Source: Brevundimonas subvibrioides ATCC 15264 (lineage in GTDB: Bacteria > Pseudomonadota > Alphaproteobacteria > Caulobacterales > Caulobacteraceae). From it: 64,000 bases of DNA. A program made the translations under genes and the position numbers. Positions 1 to 10,157 of the stretch are shown here, piece after piece (within the stretch, counting starts at the first letter, position 1; the number at the start of each line of letters is the position of its first letter). Where the stretch lies: contig NC_014375.1 in assembly GCF_000144605.1 (NCBI RefSeq), positions 868,001-932,000 on the forward strand, read 5' to 3'. Under the pieces are notes generated by a model. The model was not told the DNA's origin. It saw only the letters and a program-made list of their open reading frames with translations, and searched no databases.

Positions 1-2
1 GC

Positions 3-1367
3 GGCGGACACCGGCCGGGCGGCGAACTGCCGCTGACCGACAGCCTCGACGCGCGGGTCGGGGCGCGGCTCGACGCGCGGCTGGAACGGAACGTCGACCC
101 CCCGGTCGTCCTGGCCCTGTCCGGCGGCGGGGACTCCATGGCCCTGCTCCACATCGCGGCCGGCTGGGCACGCGCGGCCGGACGACGATTGCTGGCGATC
201 ACCGTGGATCACGGCCTGAACCCGGATGCCGCGGCCTGGAGCCGTCGCTGCGCGGAGGCGGCGCGGGCCGTCGGGGCGGACTGGGTCGAGCGCCGCTGGG
301 AGGGGGACAAGCCCGCCACCGGCCTGCCCGCCGCCGCCCGCCACGCCCGCCATGCCCTGATCGCGGAGGCCGCGCGCGACGCGGGCGCGAAGGTCGTGCT
401 GATCGCCCATACCGCCAACGACATCGCCGAGAGCGACTGGATGCGGGCGCGGGGGACGATGCTCGGAGGTCTGCGGGAGTGGTCGCCCAGCCCGGCGTGG
501 CCGGAGGGGCGGGGTCTGATGCTGCTGCGGCCCATGGTGAATGAGCGGCGGGAGGACCTGCGGGGCTGGCTGCGGTCCGCCGGCGAGGGCTGGATCGAGG
601 ATCCAGGGAATGAAGGGTTTGGGAGGGGCAAAGCTCGTCGTGCACTGCTCCCTCTCCCAGAAGGAGAGGGCTTGAGCGTCCTGGAGCGAAGCGACTGGGA
701 ACGCGAAAGGGTGAGGGGTTTGGCCCTTGCCGGGTCGCACCGTAACCCCTCACCCTTTCGGCTGAAGGCGCATCGCTCCGCTCTGCGAGCCTCAAGCGCT
801 CTCCCACTGGGAGAGGGATTCATTTGGGCAGGCGAAGCTTTGGCCATGAACCTGCTCTGCGCGGCGGGGCACGATCGTCTGCCCCGGAGCGAGCGGCTGG
901 CGGCCCTCGCGGACCGGCTGGCCGGAGGCGACCCTTTCACAGCGACCCTGGCGGGGGCGAGGATCGAGGCTTCGCCCGATCGCATGATCATCGGCCGGGA
1001 GGCGGGTGAGCTTAAGCGGCGGCCGCCCGGGCCGCTGGCCCTTGATACGGACACCCCCGCCGTCTGGGACGGCCGCTATGAGATCACGGCCTGTGCGGCC
1101 GGCTGGAGTGTCGTTCCGGCGCTCGGGCGTTTGAACCGGCTGTCGAAGGCCGACCGCGCTCTCGCCGACACCGTGCCCCCCTGGGGCCGGGGCGCGCTGC
1201 CGGTCCTGATCCGGGACGGATCGGATGCGCCGGTTCTTGCATGGCGCGAGGCCGAGGTCCGGGCTCTTGCGCCGCGCCGCCTGTCATTGGCTCTGGGCGA
1301 AACGACGCAGGAATGCGACCTTCACGGAACGATCCATGGCGAAACCCCGCCGCCTGACCTATTTTGA
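3..1367 (+). CDS. tilS: tRNA(Ile)-lysidine synthase TilS, 5' end outside window
   Basis: ATP-dependent modification of C34 in the CAU-anticodon tRNA(Ile) to lysidine, which converts its decoding to AUA. The reading frame is open from base 3, so the start lies upstream; the PP-loop SGGGDSMAL is at about 120-146, followed by VDHG and AHTANDIAE. The C-terminal half has the family's TATLAGARIEA region and a final substrate-binding domain. After WIEDPGNE (about 590-615) the expected Arg-rich stretch is replaced by about 80 residues encoded by a palindromic repeat (629-842) read in frame. The frame stays open, but whether the protein still works is unknown. ftsH follows 58 bases later, a common proteobacterial order. 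Confidence 0.9.
   Translation, partial: GGHRPGGELPLTDSLDARVGARLDARLERNVDPPVVLALSGGGDSMALLHIAAGWARAAGRRLLAITVDHGLNPDAAAWSRRCAEAARAVGADWVERRWEGDKPATGLPAAARHARHALIAEAARDAGAKVVLIAHTANDIAESDWMRARGTMLGGLREWSPSPAWPEGRGLMLLRPMVNERREDLRGWLRSAGEGWIEDPGNEGFGRGKARRALLPLPEGEGLSVLERSDWERERVRGLALAGSHRNPSPFRLKAHRSALRASSALPLGEGFIWAGEALAMNLLCAAGHDRLPRSERLAALADRLAGGDPFTATLAGARIEASPDRMIIGREAGELKRRPPGPLALDTDTPAVWDGRYEITACAAGWSVVPALGRLNRLSKADRALADTVPPWGRGALPVLIRDGSDAPVLAWREAEVRALAPRRLSLALGETTQECDLHGTIHGETPPPDLF
629..842. repeat. Palindromic repeat element inside tilS
   Basis: A long imperfect inverted repeat. The outer arms share CAAAGCT (629-635) and AGCTTTG (836-842). Inner arms at 649-718 and 746-818 contain TCCCTCTCCCAG, CTTGAG, GGAGCGA and GAAAGGGTGAGGGG in matching inverted order, around an unpaired centre at 719-745. 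The style (CCCTCTCCC and GGGTGAGGGG blocks) resembles dispersed intergenic repeats of Caulobacterales, but here it is read through in the tilS frame as PLPEGEGL...NPSPF...PLGEGF. No second copy was found in this window. Confidence 0.85.
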
Positions 1368-1425
1368 ATTTCGAGACGTCAAACCCCGGCCGGATCCCTG
1401 TCCGGCGACCTAGGAAATCGAAGCG

Positions 1426-3366
<1,941 letters not shown>

Positions 3367-3386
3367 GCGTCGAATCCGCTAAGAGA

Positions 3387-3420
3387 GGGGGCGCGTCCGC
3401 ATCGGGCGCGCCCCCTTTTT
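3387..3420 (+). terminator. Rho-independent terminator after ftsH
   Basis: Perfect 9-bp stem GGGGGCGCG (3387-3395) with CGCGCCCCC (3407-3415), an 11-base loop, then TTTTT and a further T-rich stretch. It begins 20 bases after the ftsH stop. Confidence 0.9.
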
Positions 3421-3443
3421 CGTTTTGGACGGACCGTAAACGC

Positions 3444-4043
3444 ATGGCGCCGATGGTTGTCGATCCCGGCCGGGTGCGGGCCTTCACGGATGCGGAGGCC
3501 TTCCACGACTGGCTGGGCGATCACCACGCTACTGAGCCCGAGGTCTGGATCCGGGTGTTCAAGGTCGCGTCCGGCACCCCCAGCGTGACGTGGAAAGACG
3601 CAATCCCGGTCGCCCTGACGTGGGGCTGGATCGACGGGGTGCGCAAGAGCCTGGACGACGCCAGCTTCCTTCAGCGCTTCACCCCGCGCGGCCCCAAAAG
3701 CAGCTGGAGCGAGATCAATGTAACCCACGCCGAGCGCCTGATCGCCGAAGGGCGGATGCAGCCTGCAGGCCTGAAGCACGTCGAGGCGGCGAAGGCCGAC
3801 GGCCGCTGGGAGAAGACCTATCGGGTGAAGGACGCCACCGTCCCCGACAATCTGATGACGGCCATCGCGGCCGATCCCGCTGCGCTTGCGACCTTCCAGA
3901 CCCTGACGTCCCAGAACCGGTTCGCCCTGATCCACCGCACCAGCAGCCTCAAGACCGAGGCGGGGCGGCAGAAAGCCATCGCGCGGTTCGTCGCCATGCT
4001 GGGGCGCGGCGAGACCATCCATCCGCAGGCGAAATCCGAATGA
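3444..4043 (+). CDS. YdeI/OmpD-associated family protein
   Basis: A 199-residue protein of the YdeI/OmpD-associated type, sometimes annotated as bacteriocin-protection protein; biochemical role not established. Recognisable features are EVWIRVFKV, the conserved W-G-W-I-D-G segment (TWGWIDGVRKS) near residue 60, FTPRGPKSSWSEIN, and a C-terminal basic region LKTEAGRQKAIARF. ATG 3444 is the first in-frame start after the ftsH terminator; ATG 3453 is an alternative. Its stop overlaps the folP start (ATGA). It sits between ftsH and folP, which are usually adjacent. Confidence 0.8.
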   Translation: MAPMVVDPGRVRAFTDAEAFHDWLGDHHATEPEVWIRVFKVASGTPSVTWKDAIPVALTWGWIDGVRKSLDDASFLQRFTPRGPKSSWSEINVTHAERLIAEGRMQPAGLKHVEAAKADGRWEKTYRVKDATVPDNLMTAIAADPAALATFQTLTSQNRFALIHRTSSLKTEAGRQKAIARFVAMLGRGETIHPQAKSE

Positions 4044-4849
4044 CTCGCCCCCGCGTCATGGGCATCCTCAACGTCACGCCCGACAGTTTCTCGGATGGGG
4101 GGCGGCATGCCTCCGTCGAGGGCGGGCTGGCCCAGGCGATGAAGCTGATCGGGGACGGGGCCGACATCCTGGATATCGGGGGCGAGTCGACGCGTCCGGG
4201 GGCGGAGCCGGTCCCGGCCGACGAGGAGATCGCGCGCACACTCCCGGTCATCGAGGCGGTGCACGCGCGCTGGCATGGCCCCATCAGCATCGACACGATG
4301 AAGCCCGAGGTCGCGCGCGCGGCCATGGCGGCGGGGGCCACGATCTGGAACGACGTGACGGCCCTGACCTTCTCTCCCGACAGCCCGGCGGTCGCGGCCG
4401 ACCTGGGGTGCGAGGTCGTGCTGATGCACATGCTGGGCGAGCCACGATCGATGCAGGTCGAGCCGCGCTATGACGACGTCGTGGCCGAGGTGACCGCCTA
4501 TCTGGCCGAACGGGCCCGGGTGGCCGAGGCGGCGGGCGTGTCGCGGGGCCGGATCACGCTGGATCCGGGGGTCGGGTTCGGCAAGACGATCGAGCACAAT
4601 CTGGCGCTGATCGCCGGGCTGGGAGACCTGGTCCGGACCGGCTATCCGGTGCTGATGGGAGCCAGTCGCAAGCGGATGATCCGGAACATCGACCCGTCGG
4701 CGGTCGAGGCGGGGGACCGGCTGGGCGGTTCGCTGGCCATCGCGCTCGACGCGGCGGCACGGGGGGCCTCAATCGTCCGCGTCCACGACGTGCGCGAGAC
4801 GGTCCAGGCTTTGGCCATGCAGGCGGCGATCGGGGGAGCGGCGTCGTGA
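4040..4849 (+). CDS. folP: Dihydropteroate synthase
   Basis: Condenses 6-hydroxymethyl-dihydropterin pyrophosphate with p-aminobenzoate to dihydropteroate in folate synthesis; target of sulfonamides. The 269 residues begin with MGILNVTPDSFSDGG, followed by ILDIGGESTRPGA, the ISIDTMKPEVA strand, DVTAL, LMHMLGEP, DPGVGFGK and MGASRKRMI, covering the pterin and pABA sites of the TIM barrel. ATG overlaps the previous stop (ATGA), and the stop overlaps the thiD GTG start (GTGA), so translation is probably coupled. glmM, often next in this locus, is absent here. Confidence 0.97.
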   Translation: MTRPRVMGILNVTPDSFSDGGRHASVEGGLAQAMKLIGDGADILDIGGESTRPGAEPVPADEEIARTLPVIEAVHARWHGPISIDTMKPEVARAAMAAGATIWNDVTALTFSPDSPAVAADLGCEVVLMHMLGEPRSMQVEPRYDDVVAEVTAYLAERARVAEAAGVSRGRITLDPGVGFGKTIEHNLALIAGLGDLVRTGYPVLMGASRKRMIRNIDPSAVEAGDRLGGSLAIALDAAARGASIVRVHDVRETVQALAMQAAIGGAAS

Positions 4850-5655
4850 GGGGCCGGGTCCTGATCATCGCGGGGTCCGATTCCGGCGGCGGGGCCGGCA
4901 TCCAGGCCGACATCAAGGCGGTGACCGCCCTGGGCGGCTATGCGGCCACAGCCATCACCGCGATCACGGTGCAGAACACCCTGGGCGTCCACGGCGTCCA
5001 TCCTCTGCCGCTGGATCTGATCGAGGCCCAGGCGCGGGCCGTGCTGGACGATATCGGGGCCGATGCGATCAAGACCGGCATGCTGGGATCGGTCGCGGTG
5101 GTGGAGCGTGTGGCGGCGATCCTGGACAGCAGCGACGCGGTCGCCGTGGTCGATCCGGTCATGGTGGCCAAGGGCGGCGCGGCCCTGCTGGACGAGGATG
5201 CCGTCCAGGCGGTCCGGTCGCTGATGATCCCGCGCGCGGGCCTGCTGACGCCCAATGCCCCGGAGGCCGAGGCCCTGACCGGACTTCCGGTCGTCGATCT
5301 GGACGGGCAGCGGCGGGCGGGCGAGGCGCTGCTGACGCTCGGCGCGCGGGCGGTGCTGATGAAGGGGGGGCATGTGCCGGGCGAGACCGTCGTCGACCTG
5401 CTGCTGACGCCGCGCGGCGAGACCCTGCTGGAGGGCGAGCGCGTCGACACGACCTCGACGCACGGTACGGGCTGCACCCTGGCCAGCGCGATCGCGGCCG
5501 GGCTGGCGCTGGGGCGGCCGCTGGAGGTCGCGGTGGCGGAGGGCTGGGCCTATGTCGCCGAGGCGATCCGGCGCGCCCCGGGACTGGGCCGCGGGCACGG
5601 GCCGCTGGACCACGGATGGCCGCTGCGGGACGCGATGGCCCGGGGCGGGCGATGA
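4846..5655 (+). CDS. thiD: Hydroxymethylpyrimidine/phosphomethylpyrimidine kinase
   Basis: Two-step kinase that makes HMP-PP for thiamine synthesis. The 269 residues show the ribokinase fold: start IIAGSDSGGGAGIQADIKA, core MVAKGG, and the C-terminal GTGCTLASAIAAGLA anion-hole motif with catalytic Asp in the family position. GTG start overlaps the folP stop. No TPP riboswitch is visible, as expected for an internal cistron. Pairing thiD with folP is unusual and may simply be operon packing. Confidence 0.95.
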   Translation: MRGRVLIIAGSDSGGGAGIQADIKAVTALGGYAATAITAITVQNTLGVHGVHPLPLDLIEAQARAVLDDIGADAIKTGMLGSVAVVERVAAILDSSDAVAVVDPVMVAKGGAALLDEDAVQAVRSLMIPRAGLLTPNAPEAEALTGLPVVDLDGQRRAGEALLTLGARAVLMKGGHVPGETVVDLLLTPRGETLLEGERVDTTSTHGTGCTLASAIAAGLALGRPLEVAVAEGWAYVAEAIRRAPGLGRGHGPLDHGWPLRDAMARGGR

Positions 5656-6233
5656 GCGATCTGGAGGCCCGGCTGGCCGCGATCGTCCGCGCCGACAACG
5701 GACTGATGCATGTGCTGACCGTGGTGCGGGCGCAGGATCTGCCGGACTGGCGGATCTTTTCGGGTGCGGTCTATCAGGCGGTGTGGAACACCCTGACCGG
5801 ACGCCCGGCGGGCTATGGGCGCAAGGATTTCGACCTCGGCTATTTCGACCCGGACACGTCGTGGGATGCCGAGGACGTGGTCATCAAACGGATCGCCGCC
5901 GCCTTCGACCAGCCTTTCGCCAGCACCGTCGAGGTGCGCAACCAGGCCCGGGTGCCGATCTGGTTTCCCGCCCATTTCGGCGAGCCCTACGACCCCATCG
6001 CCTGCACCGACGAGGCGCTGGAGCGGTTCGTGGCCCCCGCGTTCGCGGTCGGCATCCGGCTGGAACCGGACGACACGATCAGCATCGCCGCGCCGCTGGG
6101 CCTCGAGGACATGTTCGGCCTGATCCTACGGCCCAATCCGAACCGGGGCGTGGCGAAGGATTGGGGCCGGGTGGTCGAGAAGCTGACGACGCGGTGGCCT
6201 GAACTGACCGTGCGGGGAGGAGACGCGACCTGA
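5652..6233 (+). CDS. Nucleotidyltransferase-like protein (COG3575/NTP_transf_6 type)
   Basis: A 193-residue cytosolic protein. The features [26 protein letters not shown] (acidic pair near residue 70), [12 protein letters not shown] and a C-terminal [14 protein letters not shown] agree with the uncharacterised nucleotidyltransferase family that carries an H/N-x-x-D core. Substrate unknown. ATG 5652 overlaps the thiD stop (ATGA) and the stop overlaps the next ATG (TGATG), so it belongs to the folP-thiD transcript. Confidence 0.75.
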   Translation: MSDLEARLAAIVRADNGLMHVLTVVRAQDLPDWRIFSGAVYQAVWNTLTGRPAGYGRKDFDLGYFDPDTSWDAEDVVIKRIAAAFDQPFASTVEVRNQARVPIWFPAHFGEPYDPIACTDEALERFVAPAFAVGIRLEPDDTISIAAPLGLEDMFGLILRPNPNRGVAKDWGRVVEKLTTRWPELTVRGGDAT

Positions 6234-7039
6234 TGCGCCAGTGGACCATCGACGCCTTCGCTGACCGCCCGTTCACGGGCAACCCGGCCGCCGTGGTGGA
6301 GCCGTTCGAGGCCTGGCCGTACGACGGCTGGATGCAGGCGCTCGCCGCCGAGAACAATCATTCCGAGACCGCCTTTCTGCGCCGGAGCGCCGATCCGGCG
6401 CGGCTCGACCTGCGCTGGTTCACCCCGGCGACGGAGGTGCCGCTGTGCGGGCACGCGACGCTGTCCGCCGCCCATGTGCTGTTCGCCGAGCTCGGATCGC
6501 AGGCCGGGACCCTGACCTTCGACACCGCCGCCGGGCCCCTGACGGTCCGCCGCCGCGGTGACGGCTACGAGATGGACTTTCCGGTCGATCCGGTCACGCA
6601 GGTCGACACGCCGCCGGGTCTGGCCGAGGCCCTGGGGGCCGAGCCGGTCGAGGTCTGGGCCAGCCGGTATCTGATGGCGATCATGGCCGATGCGGAGACG
6701 GTGCGCACCCTGACGCCCGACAGCCGGGCGCTGCTGGCGTTCGGAGACGGGGCGCTGGAGCGAGGTCAGGTGATCGCCTGTGCGCTGTCGGACCGGAGCG
6801 ACGTCGATGTGGTGGACCGCTTCTTCGGCCCGGGTTGCGGCGTGGAAGAGGATCCGGCGACGGGCTCGGCGCGGTGCGGGTTGATGCCCCTGTTCGCGAA
6901 CCGGCTGGGTCGGCAGACGGTGCGGTTCCTGCAGGCCTTTCCGGGGCGGGGCGCGACGTTCGAATGCGCACTGGCGGGGAACCGTGTGCTGATCCGGGGG
7001 CAGGCCGTCACGGTGATGGAGAGCGTGCTGCGGCTCTGA
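6233..7039 (+). CDS. PhzF family isomerase/epimerase
   Basis: The 268 residues have the PhzF/diaminopimelate-epimerase-like fold. N-terminal [16 protein letters not shown], the NNHSETAFL segment with the likely catalytic Glu, PLCGHATL, and C-terminal [16 protein letters not shown] are all family marks. The natural substrate of non-phenazine members is generally unknown, and no phenazine genes are nearby. Last gene of the coupled series from 3444; a hairpin follows at 7053-7078. Confidence 0.9.
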   Translation: MRQWTIDAFADRPFTGNPAAVVEPFEAWPYDGWMQALAAENNHSETAFLRRSADPARLDLRWFTPATEVPLCGHATLSAAHVLFAELGSQAGTLTFDTAAGPLTVRRRGDGYEMDFPVDPVTQVDTPPGLAEALGAEPVEVWASRYLMAIMADAETVRTLTPDSRALLAFGDGALERGQVIACALSDRSDVDVVDRFFGPGCGVEEDPATGSARCGLMPLFANRLGRQTVRFLQAFPGRGATFECALAGNRVLIRGQAVTVMESVLRL

Positions 7040-7048
7040 CGGGCACGG

Positions 7049-7078
7049 AAAAGGGCGCGACCCCTGCGGATCGCGCCC
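7049..7078 (-). terminator. Terminator hairpin between convergent genes
   Basis: Stem GGGCGCGA (7053-7060) with TCGCGCCC (7071-7078) and a 10-base loop. On the minus strand the stem is followed by TTTT (7052-7049), so it best serves the gene at 7101-7466. It could also stop phzF transcription weakly. Confidence 0.75.
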
Positions 7079-7100
7079 CTGTTCATCGAAACCGTCCGCC

Positions 7101-7466
7101 TCAGCCGCGACGGTTGTCGCGGTCGCGGCGTTCGATGCGGATCTGGGCCGACAGGCGGTCGAAGCGGCGGTCGAGGTCCGAGCGCTCCCAGGCCGTCAGG
7201 CCGCCACGGCGATAGTTGGCCTCCAGGCGCAGCAGGCCGTTGAAGTCGCTGCGCAGGCGGGTGGCCTCACGACGGCTCAGCGCACCGTTGCGCACGCCCT
7301 GGTCGATGCGGCGGTCCAGGTTGGCCTGACGCGCGTTGATCGCCTGCCAGTTGCCGTAACCGGCATTGGCGTACGGAGCCGGACGGCCGTGGGACTGGGC
7401 GGCGGCGGGCAGGGCGGCAGCCGAGACGGCGGCCAGGACGAGGGCGGGAACGAGCAGCTTCTTCAT
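7101..7466 (-). CDS. Small secreted Arg-rich protein
   Basis: A 121-residue protein with a clear signal peptide (MKKLLVPALVLA...PAAAQ, cleavage near 24) and a charged mature part of repeated Arg/Asp helices (INARQANLDRRIDQG, GALSRREATRLRSD, LTAWERSDLDRRFDRL). Same architecture as the protein at 28700-29104, including the SRREA and WER.DL.DR blocks, so the two are paralogs. Function unknown; probably periplasmic. Terminator at 7049-7078. It is divergent from the PepSY/two-component unit across a 200-base gap. Confidence 0.85.
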   Translation of the reverse strand: MKKLLVPALVLAAVSAAALPAAAQSHGRPAPYANAGYGNWQAINARQANLDRRIDQGVRNGALSRREATRLRSDFNGLLRLEANYRRGGLTAWERSDLDRRFDRLSAQIRIERRDRDNRRG

Positions 7467-7624
7467 GGGATCACTCCGTCACTGAAATCACCGCAACCGG
7501 ACTGGCTGCGTTGACCTGATGAAAGCTGATCGCGGCTGAGCGGGTTCTGAACGGCCCGTGTCAGGGACCGTTCATCCGCGAGGCGCAGACGGTTTCGCGT
7601 GCGGTTAAACCTGTCTAAGCTGCG

Positions 7625-7641
7625 CGTTCAGCCGCCGTTCA
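7625..7641 (+). promoter_or_regulatory. Possible direct-repeat operator CGTTCA-N5-CGTTCA
   Basis: CGTTCA at 7625-7630 and 7636-7641, start-to-start spacing 11 bp, about 26 bases before the PepSY-like gene; another CGTTCA lies near 7569-7574. An 11-bp-spaced direct repeat is what PhoP/OmpR-type regulators usually bind, and such a regulator is encoded next. Inference only. Confidence 0.3.
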
Positions 7642-7666
7642 CGGGCGATCCGTCAGATAGCGTCCC

Positions 7667-7954
7667 ATGTCCCGCGTCTCCGCCATCCTCCTTGCCGCCC
7701 TGATCGCCGCAGCGCCCCTGAGCGCGGCCGCACAGGATCGTGGCGGCTTCCGCGGCGATCGCGATCGTAACGGCGATCGCGGCGAGATGCGCGAGCGCCG
7801 CCAGATGAGCGTGACCGAAGCGCAATCGATCGCCCAGGGCCGGGCGGGCGGTGCCCGCTTCGTCGGCTATATGGGCCAGCGCGGCAACAGCCATGTATTC
7901 CGCTTCGAGCGCGACGGTCGTGTCATGGACATCTCCGTCGACGCCGGCGGCTGA
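7667..7954 (+). CDS. Small secreted PepSY-like protein
   Basis: A 95-residue protein with a signal peptide (MSRVSAILLAALIAAAPLSAAAQ), an Arg/Asp/Gly-rich linker, and a short alpha/beta domain (MSVTEAQSIAQGRAGG...YVF-type strand, VMDISVDAGG) like the C-terminal half of PepSY domains. It ends 15 bases before a response regulator. Small periplasmic PepSY proteins next to two-component systems often act as sensor accessories. Family assignment is tentative. Confidence 0.75.
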   Translation: MSRVSAILLAALIAAAPLSAAAQDRGGFRGDRDRNGDRGEMRERRQMSVTEAQSIAQGRAGGARFVGYMGQRGNSHVFRFERDGRVMDISVDAGG

Positions 7955-7969
7955 GAATAGGACGAAACG

Positions 7970-8650
7970 ATGCGTGTTCTGCTTGTCGAGGATGACGCCG
8001 ACCTGTCGCGCCAGCTGAAGATGGCGCTGGGCGACGCCGGCTATGCCGTCGATCACGCCGCCGACGGCGAGGAAGCCCATTTCCTGGGCGATACCGAACC
8101 CTATGACGTCGTGGTTCTGGACCTGGGCCTGCCCAAGATCGACGGGGTGTCGGTGCTGGAGCGCTGGCGGCGCGACGGCAAGACGACGCCGGTGCTGATC
8201 CTGACGGCGCGCGGAGCCTGGTCGGACAAGGTGTCCGGCTTCGACGCCGGGGCCGACGACTATCTGACCAAGCCGTTCCATACCGAGGAGCTGCTGGCGC
8301 GTCTGCGGGCGTTGCTGCGGCGTTCGGCGGGGATCGCCTCGGCGACCCTGTCGTGCGGCGGCCTGCGGCTGGATCCCAAGGCGGCGCGCGCCACCGTGAA
8401 CGGCGAGCCGCTGCGTCTGACGTCGCTGGAGTACCGTCTGCTGCACTACATGATGATGCATCAGGGCCGCGTCATCAGCCGGACCGAGCTGGTCGAACAC
8501 CTGTACGACCAGGACTTCGACCGCGACTCCAACACGATCGAGGTCTTCATCGGCCGTCTGCGCAAGAAGGTCGGGTCCGACCGGATCGAGACCGTGCGCG
8601 GGCTGGGCTATCGTCTGACGCCGCTGACCGGCGAGTCCGAGGCCGCGTGA
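7970..8650 (+). CDS. OmpR/PhoP-family response regulator
   Basis: A 226-residue DNA-binding response regulator. The receiver has the acidic pair D8-D9, phosphoacceptor D51 in VVVLDLGLP, and the LTKPF lysine near 101. The C-terminal winged helix has LTSLEYRLLHYMM and RLRKKVGSDRIETVRGLGYRL. It most resembles the QseB/PhoP branch. Its stop overlaps the kinase GTG start (GTGA), so the pair is translationally coupled. The upstream direct repeats may mark autoregulation. Confidence 0.93.
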   Translation: MRVLLVEDDADLSRQLKMALGDAGYAVDHAADGEEAHFLGDTEPYDVVVLDLGLPKIDGVSVLERWRRDGKTTPVLILTARGAWSDKVSGFDAGADDYLTKPFHTEELLARLRALLRRSAGIASATLSCGGLRLDPKAARATVNGEPLRLTSLEYRLLHYMMMHQGRVISRTELVEHLYDQDFDRDSNTIEVFIGRLRKKVGSDRIETVRGLGYRLTPLTGESEAA

Positions 8651-10077
8651 GCCCCGAGCCGGGGGTCGACACACCGTCCTGGGGTCGCTGGTTCGGCCGA
8701 CCGGGCCGCAGCCTGACGCGACGGCTGATCTGGCTGGCCTCGGGCTGGATCGTCATGGCCCTGATGCTGACCGGCTGGATGCTGACCGGTCAGTATCAGG
8801 AAAGCGCCTTCCGGCGGCTGGGCAACGTTCTGTCCAACACCATCGACGACGTCGTGATCGCCAGCGTCGCCGCGCCCGAGGGGGTCACGGTGGCCGAGAT
8901 CAAGGACGGACGCACGCTGCGGGGGCTGTCGGGCAAATACTGGCAGATCGCCGAACTGACCGCGGACGGGCGGATGCGGGTTCTGGTGCGGTCCCCCTCC
9001 CTGGCGGGCGAGAGCCTCTATGCCGACAGCGAACTGCCCGCGCGTCTGCAGGCATCGCTGGGGGCGCTGGTGAGCTACAACGACCCCGGCGTCCTGCCGG
9101 ACGGCAGCCAGCCCCTGCGGATCGCGGCCAGCATGAAGACCCTGCCGGGGCGGACCCAGCCCCTGGTCTTCATGGCCGGGATCGACCGGTCCGACATCGA
9201 GATGGACACGCGCCAGTTCGCGACCTTCACATGGACCGCGCTGCTGATCCTGGGGATCGGGCTGGTGATCGCGGTGTTCCTGCAGGTCCAGATCGGCCTG
9301 CGGCCCCTGTTCGACCTGCGCAACGAGATCGCCGACGTGCGGAAGGGCCGCGCCGCCCGGATCGCGCGCGACTATCCGACCGAGATCCAGCCCCTGGCCG
9401 AACAGGTCAACCGGCTGCTGGACCACAATCAGGAAGTGGTGGAGCGCCAGAGGACTCACGTCGGCAACCTTGCCCATGCCCTGAAGACGCCGCTGTCGGT
9501 CATGCTGGCCGAGGCGGAGAGCGATCCGACCCCGCTGGCCGGTGTCGTGCGCCGCCAGTCCGAGATCATGAAGGGCCAGGTCGACCACCACCTTCGCCGC
9601 GCCCGCGCGGCCGCCCGGGCCCAGGGTCTGGGCGAACGCACCCCCGTCGGCGAGGTCATCGACGAACTCGCCGTGATGCTGGAGCGGGTGTTCCAGTCCA
9701 AGGGCGTCGAGATCGACTGGCGCGCCCCGGACGAACTGGCCTTCCTCGGCGAGCGCCAGGACCTGCAGGAGGTGCTGGGCAATCTGATGGAGAACGCCTG
9801 CAAATGGTCGAACCGCCGGGTTCGTGTCTCCGCCGGGGGCAGCGGATTGGGCCAGATGATCGCCGTGGTCGAGGACGACGGTCCCGGACTGCCCGCCGAC
9901 CAGCGCGACGAGGTCATGAAGCGCGGTGCCCGACTGGACGAGGAGGCTCCCGGGTCAGGCCTGGGCCTGGCAATCGTGGAGGACCTGACCCGGGCCTATG
10001 GCGGGCGCCTGACGCTGGCGGCGAGCGACCTGGGCGGGCTGAAGGCGGTGCTCGAACTGCCGGCCGCCGAGGCGTGA
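8647..10077 (+). CDS. PhoQ-like sensor histidine kinase
   Basis: A 476-residue inner-membrane kinase, partner of the regulator just upstream. TM1 is at about 27-46, a periplasmic sensor of about 150 residues follows, and TM2 is at about 197-218, then a HAMP-like linker. The dimerisation helix carries phosphorylatable H277 (LAHALKTPL), and the ATPase domain has NLMENACKWS, DDGPGLP and GSGLGLAIV boxes. Start GTG 8647 overlaps the regulator stop; the longer open frame upstream is discarded because it runs through that gene. Signal unknown; low Mg or cationic stress would fit PhoQ relatives. Confidence 0.92.
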   Translation: MSPEPGVDTPSWGRWFGRPGRSLTRRLIWLASGWIVMALMLTGWMLTGQYQESAFRRLGNVLSNTIDDVVIASVAAPEGVTVAEIKDGRTLRGLSGKYWQIAELTADGRMRVLVRSPSLAGESLYADSELPARLQASLGALVSYNDPGVLPDGSQPLRIAASMKTLPGRTQPLVFMAGIDRSDIEMDTRQFATFTWTALLILGIGLVIAVFLQVQIGLRPLFDLRNEIADVRKGRAARIARDYPTEIQPLAEQVNRLLDHNQEVVERQRTHVGNLAHALKTPLSVMLAEAESDPTPLAGVVRRQSEIMKGQVDHHLRRARAAARAQGLGERTPVGEVIDELAVMLERVFQSKGVEIDWRAPDELAFLGERQDLQEVLGNLMENACKWSNRRVRVSAGGSGLGQMIAVVEDDGPGLPADQRDEVMKRGARLDEEAPGSGLGLAIVEDLTRAYGGRLTLAASDLGGLKAVLELPAAEA

Positions 10078-10157
10078 CATCGTCGCTTCCGGATTCTTAA
10101 CCTAGAGCATTCACCGTGCTGCGAAGGCGGGGTTCGTCCTGTCCGTCGGAGATCAGA

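Noticed and set aside
4800..4846. TPP riboswitch ahead of thiD
   Set aside because: thiD starts inside the folP stop codon and no THI-box-like sequence lies upstream.
7604..7618. CtrA-like TTAA...CTAA in the 7467-7666 gap
   Set aside because: Spacing is six and one half-site mismatches; too weak beside the direct repeats.
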